From Solobacterium moorei (GTDB lineage: Bacteria; Bacillota_I; Bacilli_A; Erysipelotrichales; Erysipelotrichaceae): a DNA stretch of 64,000 nt. The stretch is taken from NCBI RefSeq assembly GCF_036323475.1, contig NZ_AP028934.1, forward strand, positions 1-64,000. The letters run 5' to 3'. A model generated the notes under the pieces. That model saw nothing but the letters and a program-made list of their open reading frames with translations. It ran no database searches and was not told the DNA's origin. Below are positions 18,152 to 30,708 of the stretch, piece after piece (within the stretch, counting starts at the first letter, position 1; every line of letters starts with the position of its first letter). Both the position numbers and the translations under genes were made by a program.

Positions 18152-20018
18152 TTTTGATATTATCGTCATCGGTGGTGGCCATGCGGGTATTGAAGCTGCA
18201 CTGGCTGCTGCACGATTAAAAAAGAATACATGTCTTCTCACATTGAAGATAGAAAATATTGGTAAGATGCCATGTAATCCATCGGTAGGTGGACCAGCAA
18301 AAGGAATTGTAGTACGAGAAATTGACGCTTTAGGTGGCCAAATGGCGATTACTGCAGATAAGACAGCACTTCAATTCAAAATGTTAAATGGGGCAAAGGG
18401 CCCGGGTGTACGTGCACTTCGTGTACAGTCGGATAAGCTTGCATATAAAAAAATGATGCAAGATGTCTGTTTGAAACAAGAAAACCTCACTGTCATTGAA
18501 GGAATGGCAAGTAAGCTAAACGTAACCAACAACAAAGTCACAGGTGTTACATTAAAAGATGGAACAGTCCTAAATGCCAAAATTGTGATTGTAACAACAG
18601 GCACATACATGGCAGGTGTAAATATGATTTCATCCGAAGTTACACCGGGTGGTCCAGATCTTGAGCCTACGACAGGAGACTTATCAGAGTTTTTACGAGA
18701 GTTGGGTTTAAGAACCTTCCGATTAAAGACAGGAACACCACCAAGAATTCTACGTTCTTCAATTGATTTTAGTAAAACAAAACTAGAACCAGGCACAGAA
18801 GGTTTTTTACATTTCTCAGAATTAACCACAAGAGAAGATGTATTACCATATGACAAGCAAGTATCTTGTCATATGACATATACAACCCCAGAAACACATG
18901 AATATATTTTGGAAAACCTCAATAAATCCAGTATGTACTCTGGTGTTGTAAAGGGAGTAGGACCTCGTTATTGTCCATCCATTGAAGATAAGCTAGTACG
19001 TTTCCAAGATAAACCAAGACATCTATTATTCTTAGAACCAGAATCATTAGAGTTAGATACAATCTACCTACAGGGATTCTCCACATCTCTTCCAAGAGAT
19101 ATACAGGAGAAGATGGTACATTCGCTTCCTGGCTTTGAAAACGCAATTATCAAGAAATATGCATACGCAATTGAATACGATGCAATCGATCCAATTCAAA
19201 TGAAGCCAAGCCTTGAATCCAAGATTATCGAAAATCTATTTACGGCAGGTCAAGTAAACGGAACATCTGGTTATGAGGAAGCTGCTGGACAGGGTTTACT
19301 TGCAGGTATTAACGCATGTATGAAGCTGGATGGGAAAGAACCACTCATTCTAGCAAGGAACGAAGCGTATATCGGTGTATTAGTTGATGATTTAACAACC
19401 AAAGGCACATTAGAGCCATATCGTTTATTAACATCTCGTGCAGAGTTTAGATTGTTGTTAAGACATGATAACGCTGATCAAAGATTGATTGAATATGGAC
19501 GTCAGGTTGGGCTTGTCAGTCAAGAAAGATATGATGCGTATCTAGCAAAGATGGAAAACATCAAAAAGTTAGAACAACATCTATCGGAAACAACATTTGT
19601 ACAAGATGAAGAAAAAGTACATGCATACCTAACATCACTTGGATATGAAAGTGATGCACATATTGGTATTAATGGTATTGACTTAGTAAGACGTCCAAAC
19701 GTTACAACAAAGGAGCTTCTTGCTACGATTGGTGAAGAAGCTGATGAAGAAATCGCAAACCAATGCGATATCGAACTAAAATATGCAGGCTATATCGAAA
19801 AGGCAAAACGAGAGGCCAATAAGCTAAAGGAGATGGACAGTATCAAGCTTGGAGTCAATTTTAATTATGATGAAGTTGATAATCTATCGATTGAAGGTAG
19901 ACAAAAGCTAATGAAGTATAAACCAGCTACGATGGGACAAGCATCCAGAATTTCAGGTGTGAACCCAGCCGATATCGCAGTACTTGCGATAGCTATCAAA
20001 CAAGGAAAGGGAAGATAA
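18144..20018 (+). CDS. mnmG: tRNA uridine 5-carboxymethylaminomethyl modification enzyme MnmG
   Basis: MnmG (GidA) works with MnmE (33924) to modify U34 of tRNAs reading split codon boxes. The 624-residue flavoprotein starts with the FAD-binding IIVIGGGHAGIEAALAAA, has the GidA signatures PCNPSVGGPAKG and GPRYCPSIEDK, and a C-terminal helical MnmE- and tRNA-binding domain ending in the conserved RISGVNPADIAVL. Length is typical. It begins eight bases inside the preceding unknown gene. In many bacteria mnmG lies next to the origin and to rsmG and par genes, as it does here, but mnmE is 16 kb away. Confidence 0.96.
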   Translation: MSDFDIIVIGGGHAGIEAALAAARLKKNTCLLTLKIENIGKMPCNPSVGGPAKGIVVREIDALGGQMAITADKTALQFKMLNGAKGPGVRALRVQSDKLAYKKMMQDVCLKQENLTVIEGMASKLNVTNNKVTGVTLKDGTVLNAKIVIVTTGTYMAGVNMISSEVTPGGPDLEPTTGDLSEFLRELGLRTFRLKTGTPPRILRSSIDFSKTKLEPGTEGFLHFSELTTREDVLPYDKQVSCHMTYTTPETHEYILENLNKSSMYSGVVKGVGPRYCPSIEDKLVRFQDKPRHLLFLEPESLELDTIYLQGFSTSLPRDIQEKMVHSLPGFENAIIKKYAYAIEYDAIDPIQMKPSLESKIIENLFTAGQVNGTSGYEEAAGQGLLAGINACMKLDGKEPLILARNEAYIGVLVDDLTTKGTLEPYRLLTSRAEFRLLLRHDNADQRLIEYGRQVGLVSQERYDAYLAKMENIKKLEQHLSETTFVQDEEKVHAYLTSLGYESDAHIGINGIDLVRRPNVTTKELLATIGEEADEEIANQCDIELKYAGYIEKAKREANKLKEMDSIKLGVNFNYDEVDNLSIEGRQKLMKYKPATMGQASRISGVNPADIAVLAIAIKQGKGR

Positions 20019-20021
20019 GAA

Positions 20022-20657
20022 ATGAAATACACAGACGTAGTATCAAATGTAAATGTCTATGGAATGGAATCTGCGGTCATGGGTTCAAAATATCCAATGG
20101 CTGTTGATTTAAAAAAAGTAGACGGAACAATTGTTCCACGAACACACGCACTTGCGAATGCTAAGCCGGGCAGTGGACATGATAACTTCTTAAATGGAAT
20201 TATCGTGCAGTTCGACCTCACATTTACAAACAAGGCATGGGTGGAAGCGGAACGATATCACTTCCTAGACTTTATCAGTTCACAATCCACAATGCACCGT
20301 ATCACTAAGTTTAACCTAGATGAGGTGTATATCTCCTATACAGACCCACGTATTATCGAAATCATGAAAGAAAAAGTTAATTCCTATAACGAATTAACAC
20401 AAGAGATTTCCGATAAGAAATCAGCTGGAGAAGATGTGACAGAGTTAAATGAAGAAGCTAAGATGAAGTATCTTGAGATTCTGTATTCCAATCCAGCAGG
20501 TTTTAGAATTACAGCACGTATGACAACAAACTACCGTCAGCTAAAGACAATTTACGCACAGCGCAAGACACACCGTTTACCAGAATGGCGTGCATTCTGC
20601 GACTGGATAGAGACATTACCTAACGCATCATTCATTGTAAATAGCGACTTAAAATAA
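20022..20657 (+). CDS. Unknown 211-residue protein downstream of mnmG
   Basis: A soluble protein of 211 residues, not recognised. It contains FLNGIIVQFDLTFTNKAWVE, then YHFLDFISSQSTMHRI, and a later MTTNYRQLKTIYAQRKTHRL with EWRAFCDWIETLP. The combination of an aromatic/His/Ser patch and a basic RQLK..QRK..HR helix recalls the arrangement in flavin-dependent thymidylate synthase ThyX, but the diagnostic ThyX motif is not present, so this is only a structural suspicion. The mnmG stop is three bases before its ATG, so it belongs to the same transcript. It is followed by the DnaA-box cluster at 20673-20766. Confidence 0.55.
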   Translation: MKYTDVVSNVNVYGMESAVMGSKYPMAVDLKKVDGTIVPRTHALANAKPGSGHDNFLNGIIVQFDLTFTNKAWVEAERYHFLDFISSQSTMHRITKFNLDEVYISYTDPRIIEIMKEKVNSYNELTQEISDKKSAGEDVTELNEEAKMKYLEILYSNPAGFRITARMTTNYRQLKTIYAQRKTHRLPEWRAFCDWIETLPNASFIVNSDLK

Positions 20658-20821
20658 AGCTTATTTACAATTTGTGGAAAACTATTTTATCCACAAATAA
20701 GATAAAGAGACCACAGATTGTGCAAATAAAAATTCTCCACAATTGTGGATAAAAAAGTTATCAACATATTTTCATCTTTCACAGGGGACGTGATGGTGAT
20801 AGAATAGGTCACACAGAGATT
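20658..20821. other. Second DnaA-box cluster between the mnmG operon and rsmG
   Basis: Boxes read directly: TGTGGAAAA (20673-20681), perfect TTATCCACA (20687-20695), TTCTCCACA (20733-20741), perfect reverse TGTGGATAA (20744-20752) and TTATCAACA (20758-20766). The last two reproduce, with a single base difference over 23 bp, the module in front of dnaA (11-33). The surrounding DNA is AT-rich. Possible roles are a second part of the origin, a DnaA-titration site, or DnaA control of the rsmG-noc-par promoter. The sequence alone does not separate these. Confidence 0.75.
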
Positions 20822-21520
20822 ATGACAATACAAGAACTCATAGAAAAAACAGCAGAGCTACAAATTTCATTGTCAGAAACACAAGTAAAACAACTTGAAC
20901 AATACGCCCAGCTTTTGGTTGAGTGGAACGAGAAAATGAATCTCACAGCCATCACAGAACATGGTGAAATATTAGAGAAACATTTCTACGATTCCATCTT
21001 GCCATTAGGGAAAGGCAAGATCTTTGGAAAAATAGCAGATGTTGGAACTGGAGCGGGGTTTCCAGGACTGGTTTGGAAAATTGTCAAACCAGAATTAGAT
21101 GTGTCACTCATTGAACCAACAGGAAAACGGTGCACATTCTTACAAGAAGTAATGAATCGGCTGCATTTAGAAAACATCCATGTTTATAATACGCGTGCAG
21201 AAGAACAGGTCAAAACAGACCGTGAACAGTACGATGTGGTTACTGCTAGAGCAGTCGCAAACTTACGTGTCTTATCCGAATTATGCATTCCACTCGTTAA
21301 AGTGAATGGATTATTCCTAGCGATGAAAGGTATGCAAGGCAATGTGGAAGCGAAAGAAGCAGCACATGCGACCAAGATGCTTGGCGTAGAGCTAGAAGAA
21401 ACACAGGATATATCTTTATATACAGGAGATATGCGAGTGAACTTATATTACCGAAAAGTAAGTCATACGCCGCAACAATATCCACGCAATTACGGGCAAA
21501 TAAAAAAGAAGCCTTTATAA
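20822..21520 (+). CDS. rsmG: 16S rRNA (guanine527-N7)-methyltransferase RsmG
   Basis: RsmG (GidB) methylates G527 in the decoding region of 16S rRNA; loss gives low-level streptomycin resistance. The 232 residues include the SAM-binding IADVGTGAGFPGL (about 75-87), LIEPTGKRCTFLQEV and the VTARAVANLRVL block. Length is typical. It begins the rsmG-noc-parA-parB run, matching the Bacillus gidB-noc-soj-spo0J order. The DnaA-box cluster directly upstream may influence its promoter. No strong Shine-Dalgarno is seen before the ATG. Confidence 0.95.
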   Translation: MTIQELIEKTAELQISLSETQVKQLEQYAQLLVEWNEKMNLTAITEHGEILEKHFYDSILPLGKGKIFGKIADVGTGAGFPGLVWKIVKPELDVSLIEPTGKRCTFLQEVMNRLHLENIHVYNTRAEEQVKTDREQYDVVTARAVANLRVLSELCIPLVKVNGLFLAMKGMQGNVEAKEAAHATKMLGVELEETQDISLYTGDMRVNLYYRKVSHTPQQYPRNYGQIKKKPL

Positions 21521-21531
21521 GGGAGGGTTAT

Positions 21532-22341
21532 ATGCCAAGTATTTTAAGTATATTTGATCGAAAAGATACCAATCGCATCGTAGATATCCCAATGGAGAAA
21601 ATTGTACCATCAAGATATCAACCAAGATTGGTGTTTGATGAAGAAGCTTTACGTGAATTAGCACTATCAATAAAGGAGAACGGCTTGATTCAACCAATTA
21701 CAGTTCGAAAGATTGATGATATATACGAAATTATCACAGGAGAAAGAAGATTCCGTGCATGTAAGATGATTGGTTTTAAAGAAGTGCCATGTTATATCAT
21801 GTCTCCAAATGAAAACCAAGCAGCACAGATGGCACTGGTGGAAAATATCCAACGTGAAAACTTAACTGCAATTGAAGAAGCGAAGAGCTACTTACAAATC
21901 ATGCGACAATCGGGCTTAACCCAAGAACAGGTTGCCCAAAAGGTAGGTAAGTCACAATCCGCAGTAGCCAATAAGATTCGCTTATTAAATTTACCAATTG
22001 AGATTCAGGGTGCGGTTATGGAAACAAAAATTACAGAACGTCACGCACGTGCATTATTAACTGTACCTAGTGATAAACAGAAAGAAGTATTCCATCATAT
22101 CGTCGCAGCTGAATTTAATGTAAGACAAACAGAAGACTATATCGCAAGTCTAGATGATATTCCTAAGAAGAAACATAAACATCAAAAGACAAAGGGTTTC
22201 TCTAGAAGTACACAGATTGCGGTAAATACAATTAATCAGAGTATTAAATTGATTAATAAAATGGGTATCCAAGCAAAAGTAGAAACGGAAGACAGACCGC
22301 AAGAAGTATGCATGATCATCCGTTTCCCGAAGAATTCATAA
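21532..22341 (+). CDS. noc: Nucleoid occlusion protein Noc (ParB paralogue)
   Basis: Noc is a ParB-family CTPase clamp that blocks division over the nucleoid. The 269 residues contain the ParB N-terminal domain with GERRFRACKMIG (CTP-binding region), ENIQRENLTAIEEA, and a helix-turn-helix GLTQEQVAQKVGKSQSAVANKIRLL. Its place between rsmG and parA, with a second ParB at 23137, supports Noc instead of Spo0J. The N terminus has a short basic start (MPSILSIFDRKDT) that could be the membrane-binding amphipathic helix. The Noc site known from Bacillus was not seen in the window. Confidence 0.85.
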   Translation: MPSILSIFDRKDTNRIVDIPMEKIVPSRYQPRLVFDEEALRELALSIKENGLIQPITVRKIDDIYEIITGERRFRACKMIGFKEVPCYIMSPNENQAAQMALVENIQRENLTAIEEAKSYLQIMRQSGLTQEQVAQKVGKSQSAVANKIRLLNLPIEIQGAVMETKITERHARALLTVPSDKQKEVFHHIVAAEFNVRQTEDYIASLDDIPKKKHKHQKTKGFSRSTQIAVNTINQSIKLINKMGIQAKVETEDRPQEVCMIIRFPKNS

Positions 22342-22353
22342 GGGAGAAGTATT

Positions 22354-23133
22354 ATGGGAAAGATCATCGCAATCGCAAACCAAAAGGGTGGTGTGGGGAA
22401 AACAACAACATCCATGAATCTAGCATCAGGATTATCATATATCGGTAAAAGAGTACTCTTAGTAGACTTTGATCCACAGGGGAATGCGACCCATGGTATC
22501 GGTGCACATAAAGTAGGCTTTGATAAGACGGTATATGATATCCTAATGAGAGATGAAAATGTGGATGATGTAAAGGTTACGCTACAGATGCCACCACTAG
22601 ATGTACTACCATCAACCATTGACTTATCTGGTGCAGATGTCGACATGGCACAATATGAAACAGGTCGTGAACAACTATTAAAGAGAAAACTAGAAGCGGT
22701 TAGAAATCAATATGATTACATCATTATTGATTGTCCACCTGCATTAGGTTTATTGAATACAAACGCATTAACAGCAGCAGATTCTGTAATGATTCCAGTA
22801 CAGTGTGAGTACTTTGCGCTAGAAGGATTAACACAGTTATTAAGTACAATTCGCTTAGTTCAGAAATTATGGAATCCACGATTGTCTATTGAAGGTGTAC
22901 TTCTAACAATGTTCGATGTACGTACAAAATTATCTGTAGAAGTACAACAGGAAGTACGTAAATACTTTAAGGAAAAAGTTTATCACTGTTTTATCCCACG
23001 AAATGTGCGTTTATCAGAAGCTCCATCTCGTGAACAATCAATTTTTGAGTATGATACCCGTTCGGAAGGTGCGCGTGCTTACGCACAACTTGTAAAAGAA
23101 GTAGTTACACAAAACGAAAGGATCAAACGATAG
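22354..23133 (+). CDS. parA: Chromosome partitioning ATPase ParA (Soj)
   Basis: ParA is a deviant Walker ATPase that positions origins with ParB and, in Bacillus, also modulates DnaA. The 259 residues begin with MGKIIAIANQKGGVGKTTT, the deviant Walker A with signature Lys, followed by FDPQGNATHG and IIDCPPALGLLNTNAL (Walker B). Length matches chromosomal Soj proteins without an N-terminal regulatory domain. It lies between noc and parB, with short gaps. Confidence 0.95.
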   Translation: MGKIIAIANQKGGVGKTTTSMNLASGLSYIGKRVLLVDFDPQGNATHGIGAHKVGFDKTVYDILMRDENVDDVKVTLQMPPLDVLPSTIDLSGADVDMAQYETGREQLLKRKLEAVRNQYDYIIIDCPPALGLLNTNALTAADSVMIPVQCEYFALEGLTQLLSTIRLVQKLWNPRLSIEGVLLTMFDVRTKLSVEVQQEVRKYFKEKVYHCFIPRNVRLSEAPSREQSIFEYDTRSEGARAYAQLVKEVVTQNERIKR

Positions 23134-23136
23134 AAA

Positions 23137-24030
23137 ATGGCAGAGAAAAAACAAAAAGGCTTAGGACGCGGTTTAGATTCTATCTTCGGTTCGAATGTTG
23201 AGCAGTTTCTTGACGATATTCAAAGTAGCGCTAAGGAAGTGCCTGGCAGAAGAGAGGTAGAAATCGCAATTGAAGAAATTAGACCAAATCCTTATCAGCC
23301 AAGAAAAGAATTTGATCAAACTGCGTTAAATGAATTAGCGGATTCCATTCGAACACACGGAATCTTTACACCATTACTTGTACGCAAGAGCGTCAGTGGT
23401 TATGATCTAATCACTGGTGAAAGACGTTTGCGTGCAGCGAAGATTGCTGGATTAAAGGTTGTACCTGCAATTTCTGTGGAATTTACAGAAGAACAGATGA
23501 TGGAAATTGCTATCTTAGAAAACGTACAGCGTGAAGACTTAAACGCAATTGAAGAAGCTGCAGCCTATGACTCACTTGTAAAGAAATTAGGCTATACACA
23601 AGAAAAACTGGCAGAAAGAGTTGGTAAATCTCGCGAATATTGTGCAAATATCATGAGACTCTTAAAACTTCCTTCTGAGGTCCAAAAATTAGTCATAGAT
23701 AAGAAACTAGCAATGGGACACGTTCGTCCACTACTCGGCTTAAAGGATGAGATAGAAATGCTTGATGCGGCTGAGAAGATCATGAAGGAAAAGATGTCGG
23801 TTCGTGAAGTAGAAGCCTACGTTAGAGATATTAATTCAGAAGAAGTAAAACCAAACAAAACAAAACCAGAAAAGAAACGTGATCCAATCATCCACGATCT
23901 AGAACACCAGATCTCAGTGAAACTTGGCACGAAGGTAACAATTCAGAACAAGAAACTCACAATTCGATACACAGATACAGAGGATTTAAACCGTATCTTA
24001 GAGATATTGAATTGCCTAGATGAAGGATAA
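23137..24030 (+). CDS. parB: Chromosome partitioning protein ParB (Spo0J)
   Basis: ParB binds parS, loads as a CTP-dependent clamp and spreads to build the partition complex. The 297 residues begin with the Spo0J signature KKQKGLGRGLDSIFG, followed by GERRLRAAKIAG, ENVQREDLNAIEEA, the helix-turn-helix LGYTQEKLAERVGKSREYCAN, and a C-terminal dimer domain. Two perfect parS sites occur at 10801 and 12212, about 11-12 kb toward dnaA. Three bases separate it from parA. Confidence 0.96.
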   Translation: MAEKKQKGLGRGLDSIFGSNVEQFLDDIQSSAKEVPGRREVEIAIEEIRPNPYQPRKEFDQTALNELADSIRTHGIFTPLLVRKSVSGYDLITGERRLRAAKIAGLKVVPAISVEFTEEQMMEIAILENVQREDLNAIEEAAAYDSLVKKLGYTQEKLAERVGKSREYCANIMRLLKLPSEVQKLVIDKKLAMGHVRPLLGLKDEIEMLDAAEKIMKEKMSVREVEAYVRDINSEEVKPNKTKPEKKRDPIIHDLEHQISVKLGTKVTIQNKKLTIRYTDTEDLNRILEILNCLDEG

Positions 24031-24060
24031 TATGTGTGAAAAATGACTTTTTCACACATA
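24031..24060 (+). terminator. Hairpin after parB overlapping the atp promoter
   Basis: A perfect 13-bp inverted repeat (arms 24031-24043 and 24048-24060, starting TATGTGTGAAAAA) with loop TGAC follows the parB stop directly. No long T run follows, so termination may be partial. The right arm contains the -35 of the downstream promoter, so the dyad could also be an operator. Confidence 0.6.
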
Positions 24061-24078
24061 CTTAAAAAGGAATATAAT
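24050..24078 (+). promoter_or_regulatory. Promoter of the ATP synthase operon
   Basis: TTTCAC (24050-24055), 17-bp spacer, TATAAT (24073-24078), 22 bases before the first operon gene. The -35 is inside the parB hairpin. Confidence 0.5.
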
Positions 24079-24099
24079 GCAAGTAGTTGGAAGTAACAA

Positions 24100-24438
24100 A
24101 TGACAGATTATACTTGGAAAATATACTATGCATTCGTTCTGATTAGTTTTGTTTTCTTGCCGTTCCACTGGCAATGGACGACAGGTTGGTTGTTGGGATC
24201 ATTCGCTGCATTTATTATCTATAGAAGAACAGAGAATTTCGCAAGACAAGCATTAAGTATGCAGTCCACATCTGGAACATACTTAAACTTCGCTATCAAT
24301 TATGCTTTGATGGCTACAGTGTTAGTCATCAGTGCAATCTTTCCGCAATATCTCAATGTTCTAACATGCGCAATTGGTCTTTCAACAATTAAATTAGCAA
24401 TTATATTTCATGTGGCAGTCATAGAGAGAGGACGGTGA
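24100..24438 (+). CDS. atpI: ATP synthase protein I-like membrane protein
   Basis: A 112-residue protein with four predicted hydrophobic segments (about 9-25, 29-43, 63-81, 87-106). It occupies the first position of the operon, where atpI usually lies; AtpI assists c-ring assembly. Sequence is poorly conserved in this family, so the assignment rests on size, topology and position. It is five bases before atpB. The symbol is given on context. Confidence 0.75.
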   Translation: MTDYTWKIYYAFVLISFVFLPFHWQWTTGWLLGSFAAFIIYRRTENFARQALSMQSTSGTYLNFAINYALMATVLVISAIFPQYLNVLTCAIGLSTIKLAIIFHVAVIERGR

Positions 24439-24442
24439 AGAC

Positions 24443-25147
24443 ATGACAATACAATCGGACGTATATGTAATCATCCTGATTACAATCGTCCTAGCAATCG
24501 CTATGATATTATTGTCAAAGAAAATTAATAAGGTAGATCCATTAGAAAAACCAAAAGGTATCGTCGTACCAATTGTACTCGCAACGGAAGCGGTATATAA
24601 AACAGTACGTACAAATGTAGGTAAGAAAGTAGCGGATAAATTAACGCCATATATCTTAGCATTATGGTTCTACATCTTTGTTAGTAATACAATTTCGCTA
24701 TTTGGATTAAGTTCACCGACGGCTAACTTCAGTGTAACTATTACATTATCATTCCTAACCTGGTTGATGATTCAGGCTGCGGAATTAAAATACGGTGGCT
24801 TTAAGGCCTACATGCATGCATTCTTAGAACCGATAGCACCGATGTTGCCGATGAATATCATCGGTAAGTTTTCAACAATGTTATCTATGGCATTACGTCT
24901 ATTCGGTAATATTACTTGTGGTTCTATTATGATGTCCCTTGTATATATGGGGACAGCAAATCTATCAAATGCTTTAGCTGGACTTGTTGGTATCCAAGGA
25001 ACAGTATTTAATTTCATGGCACCAATAATTGCACCAGCACTACACATGTATTTCGATTTATTTGCGGGTTTTATTCAAACATTGGTATTTGTCACTTTGA
25101 CAATCGTACTTTTAGGAAACGATATTCCTGAAGAAGAAAAAAATTAA
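24443..25147 (+). CDS. atpB: ATP synthase Fo subunit a
   Basis: Subunit a forms the stator half-channels for the coupling ion. The 234 residues are strongly hydrophobic and contain SMALRLFGNITCGSIM with the essential Arg that faces the c-ring carboxylate, and FDLFAGFIQTLVFVTLTIVLL in the last helix pair. It is short compared with many a subunits, as usual in Firmicutes. The c subunit next to it has a two-carboxylate motif, so the ion may be sodium. SD GAGGA-like sequence precedes the ATG. Confidence 0.95.
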   Translation: MTIQSDVYVIILITIVLAIAMILLSKKINKVDPLEKPKGIVVPIVLATEAVYKTVRTNVGKKVADKLTPYILALWFYIFVSNTISLFGLSSPTANFSVTITLSFLTWLMIQAAELKYGGFKAYMHAFLEPIAPMLPMNIIGKFSTMLSMALRLFGNITCGSIMMSLVYMGTANLSNALAGLVGIQGTVFNFMAPIIAPALHMYFDLFAGFIQTLVFVTLTIVLLGNDIPEEEKN

Positions 25148-25160
25148 AAGGAGAAAAATT

Positions 25161-25385
25161 ATGGAAAAGGGTTTAATCGCAATTGGTGCAGGTATCGCAG
25201 TATTTACAGGTTTCTTAACAGGTTTAGGTGAAGGTACAGTAGCTGCTCACGCATGTGACGCTATCGGTAAGAATCCAGAAGCAGAATCAAAGATTCGTTC
25301 CACAATGATTTTGGGTATCGCTTTATCTGAAACTTGTGCTATTTACGGTTTGTTAGTTTCTATTCTTCTTATTTTCGTATACTAA
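25161..25385 (+). CDS. atpE: ATP synthase Fo subunit c with two carboxylates
   Basis: The 74-residue hairpin protein forms the rotor ring. Helix 1 has GLGEGTVAAHACDAIGKNPE, helix 2 has MILGIALSETCAIYGLL. The usual ion-binding Glu is Glu57 (in SETCAIY). A second acidic residue, Glu24, sits where sodium-type rings have Gln32 and proton-type Bacilli have Asn; Thr58 and Tyr62 match the hydroxyl ligands of sodium-binding rings. This two-carboxylate pattern is known from Fusobacterium nucleatum, whose enzyme is sodium-driven. Sodium coupling here is inferred. The start has GGAGAA eight bases upstream. Confidence 0.95.
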   Translation: MEKGLIAIGAGIAVFTGFLTGLGEGTVAAHACDAIGKNPEAESKIRSTMILGIALSETCAIYGLLVSILLIFVY

Positions 25386-25404
25386 TTGAGGCTTTCAGGT
25401 AACT

Positions 25405-25906
25405 ATGGAAGTCAATATTGTAGAACAGTTATTTCCAAATGGTTTGACAGTGCTGACTCAACTTTGTAGTACACTCGTTTTATTTCTGGTTGCAAAACAT
25501 TTTTTATGGGCATCTGTAAAGAAATTTCTAGATGCTAGAGCAGATAAGATGCAGGAAGAGCTTGCATTGAGTCAAAAAGCAAAAGAAGAAGCCTTTGCAG
25601 ATCGCAAGGCTGCATTAGAGCAGTTGAATACTGCATCTACAAAATCGGAAGAAATCGTAAGTGCTGCAATTCAGCAGGCAAAGCAAGAAAAGAAACATAT
25701 CCTTGCACAGGCTGATAAAGAAGCTACCGCTGTAAAACAGCGAGCACAAGAACAGATCGAAGCAGAACGCAGAGAGATGTACGCATCCATGAAGAAAGAA
25801 ATGGTTGATGTCGCATTCAGTGCTGCCGGTAAGTTAATTGGCGAACACGAAGGCGAAAAAGTCGACCGTCAGGCAATTGATGCGTTCGTAAAGGAAGCGG
25901 TTGGCG

Positions 25907-25917
<11 letters not shown>
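25405..25917 (+). CDS. atpF: ATP synthase Fo subunit b
   Basis: Subunit b is the peripheral stalk that holds F1 against Fo. The 170 residues have one N-terminal membrane helix (about 12-30, VLTQLCSTLVLFLVAKHFLW) followed by a long charged coiled coil with heptads of Ala, Glu, Lys and Gln up to about 150. Length and topology are normal. Its last codons overlap the start of atpH, giving tight coupling between the two stalk subunits. Confidence 0.94.
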
Positions 25918-27975
<2,058 letters not shown>

Positions 27976-27976
27976 G

Positions 27977-28831
27977 ATGGCACAATCCAGACAGGCTTTG
28001 CGTAGCAGAATTAAGTCTGTCAACTCCACCAAAAAGATCACAAAAGCGATGGAGATGATTGCCAACGCAAAGCTTCTAAAACAAAGAAAAAAGATGGAAG
28101 CTAACCGTGAGTATGCACAACGTTTACAAGATACAGTCAATGATATTGTCGCAAACAATCAAGACGTTGAAAGCAAGTATCTTGTGCATAATCGGAACCC
28201 ACATACAATGACGATTATCTTCTGTTCTGATTTAGGCTTGTGTGGTGGATACAACCAGAATATCTTCAAGCTAGCAAGAGAAGCATTAGATCCTGCTGAC
28301 CCAATATTTTTAATTGGAACTGCAATCCATCATCAGCTCAAAGAAGCAGGATTTAATATCATCAATGAGGAACAAATCTCTTCAGATAAAATCTCATTTG
28401 CGGATTTAAAGAAATGTATTGAAGGTGCTGTAGAACGTTATCGGGCAGGTGAAGTTGGTAAAGTACAACTCTTATACACAAGATTTGTAAATACGATGAC
28501 ATTTACGCCTGAGTTTGATGTGTTACTACCGTGTATGATTCCATCCGTCGAAAAGAAAGAAAAAGTTGGAGAACATCAAGAAACACTATTCGAACCAGAT
28601 CCAGCGTCCATTTTGGATAGCTTGATTCCGATGATGATTACCGACGTAACTTATTCTGATTGGATGGAATCTACAACCGCAGAACAAGGAAGCCGTCGTG
28701 TAGCAATGAAGGCAGCTTCAGATAACGCAGATGAGTTAAGCACAACGTTGAAACTCGAATATAATAAGGCAAGACAGGCCGCAATTACCCAGGAAATAAC
28801 GGAAATTGTTGGTGGCTCAAGTGCCGTATAG
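27977..28831 (+). CDS. atpG: ATP synthase F1 subunit gamma
   Basis: Gamma is the rotating central shaft. The 284 residues start with RSRIKSVNSTKKITKAMEMI, the conserved N-terminal helix, and end with the matching C-terminal helix AMKAASDNADELSTTLKLEY, which together form the coiled-coil shaft. The middle contains FCSDLGLCGGYNQNI, typical of the family. One base separates it from atpA, and 15 bases with an AGAAGG site precede atpD. Confidence 0.96.
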   Translation: MAQSRQALRSRIKSVNSTKKITKAMEMIANAKLLKQRKKMEANREYAQRLQDTVNDIVANNQDVESKYLVHNRNPHTMTIIFCSDLGLCGGYNQNIFKLAREALDPADPIFLIGTAIHHQLKEAGFNIINEEQISSDKISFADLKKCIEGAVERYRAGEVGKVQLLYTRFVNTMTFTPEFDVLLPCMIPSVEKKEKVGEHQETLFEPDPASILDSLIPMMITDVTYSDWMESTTAEQGSRRVAMKAASDNADELSTTLKLEYNKARQAAITQEITEIVGGSSAV

Positions 28832-30633
<1,802 letters not shown>

Positions 30634-30640
30634 AAGAAAC

Positions 30641-30674
30641 AGATAGTGAAGACATTCTTCATTATCTTTTTTTT
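30641..30674 (+). terminator. Terminator of the ATP synthase operon
   Basis: AGATAGTGAAGA (30641-30652) pairs with TCTTCATTATCT (30656-30667) with one G-T pair, followed by seven T. Strong intrinsic terminator. Confidence 0.9.
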
Positions 30675-30708
30675 AGATATGGTATGATAAGTCCGTTGAG
30701 GTAACAGT

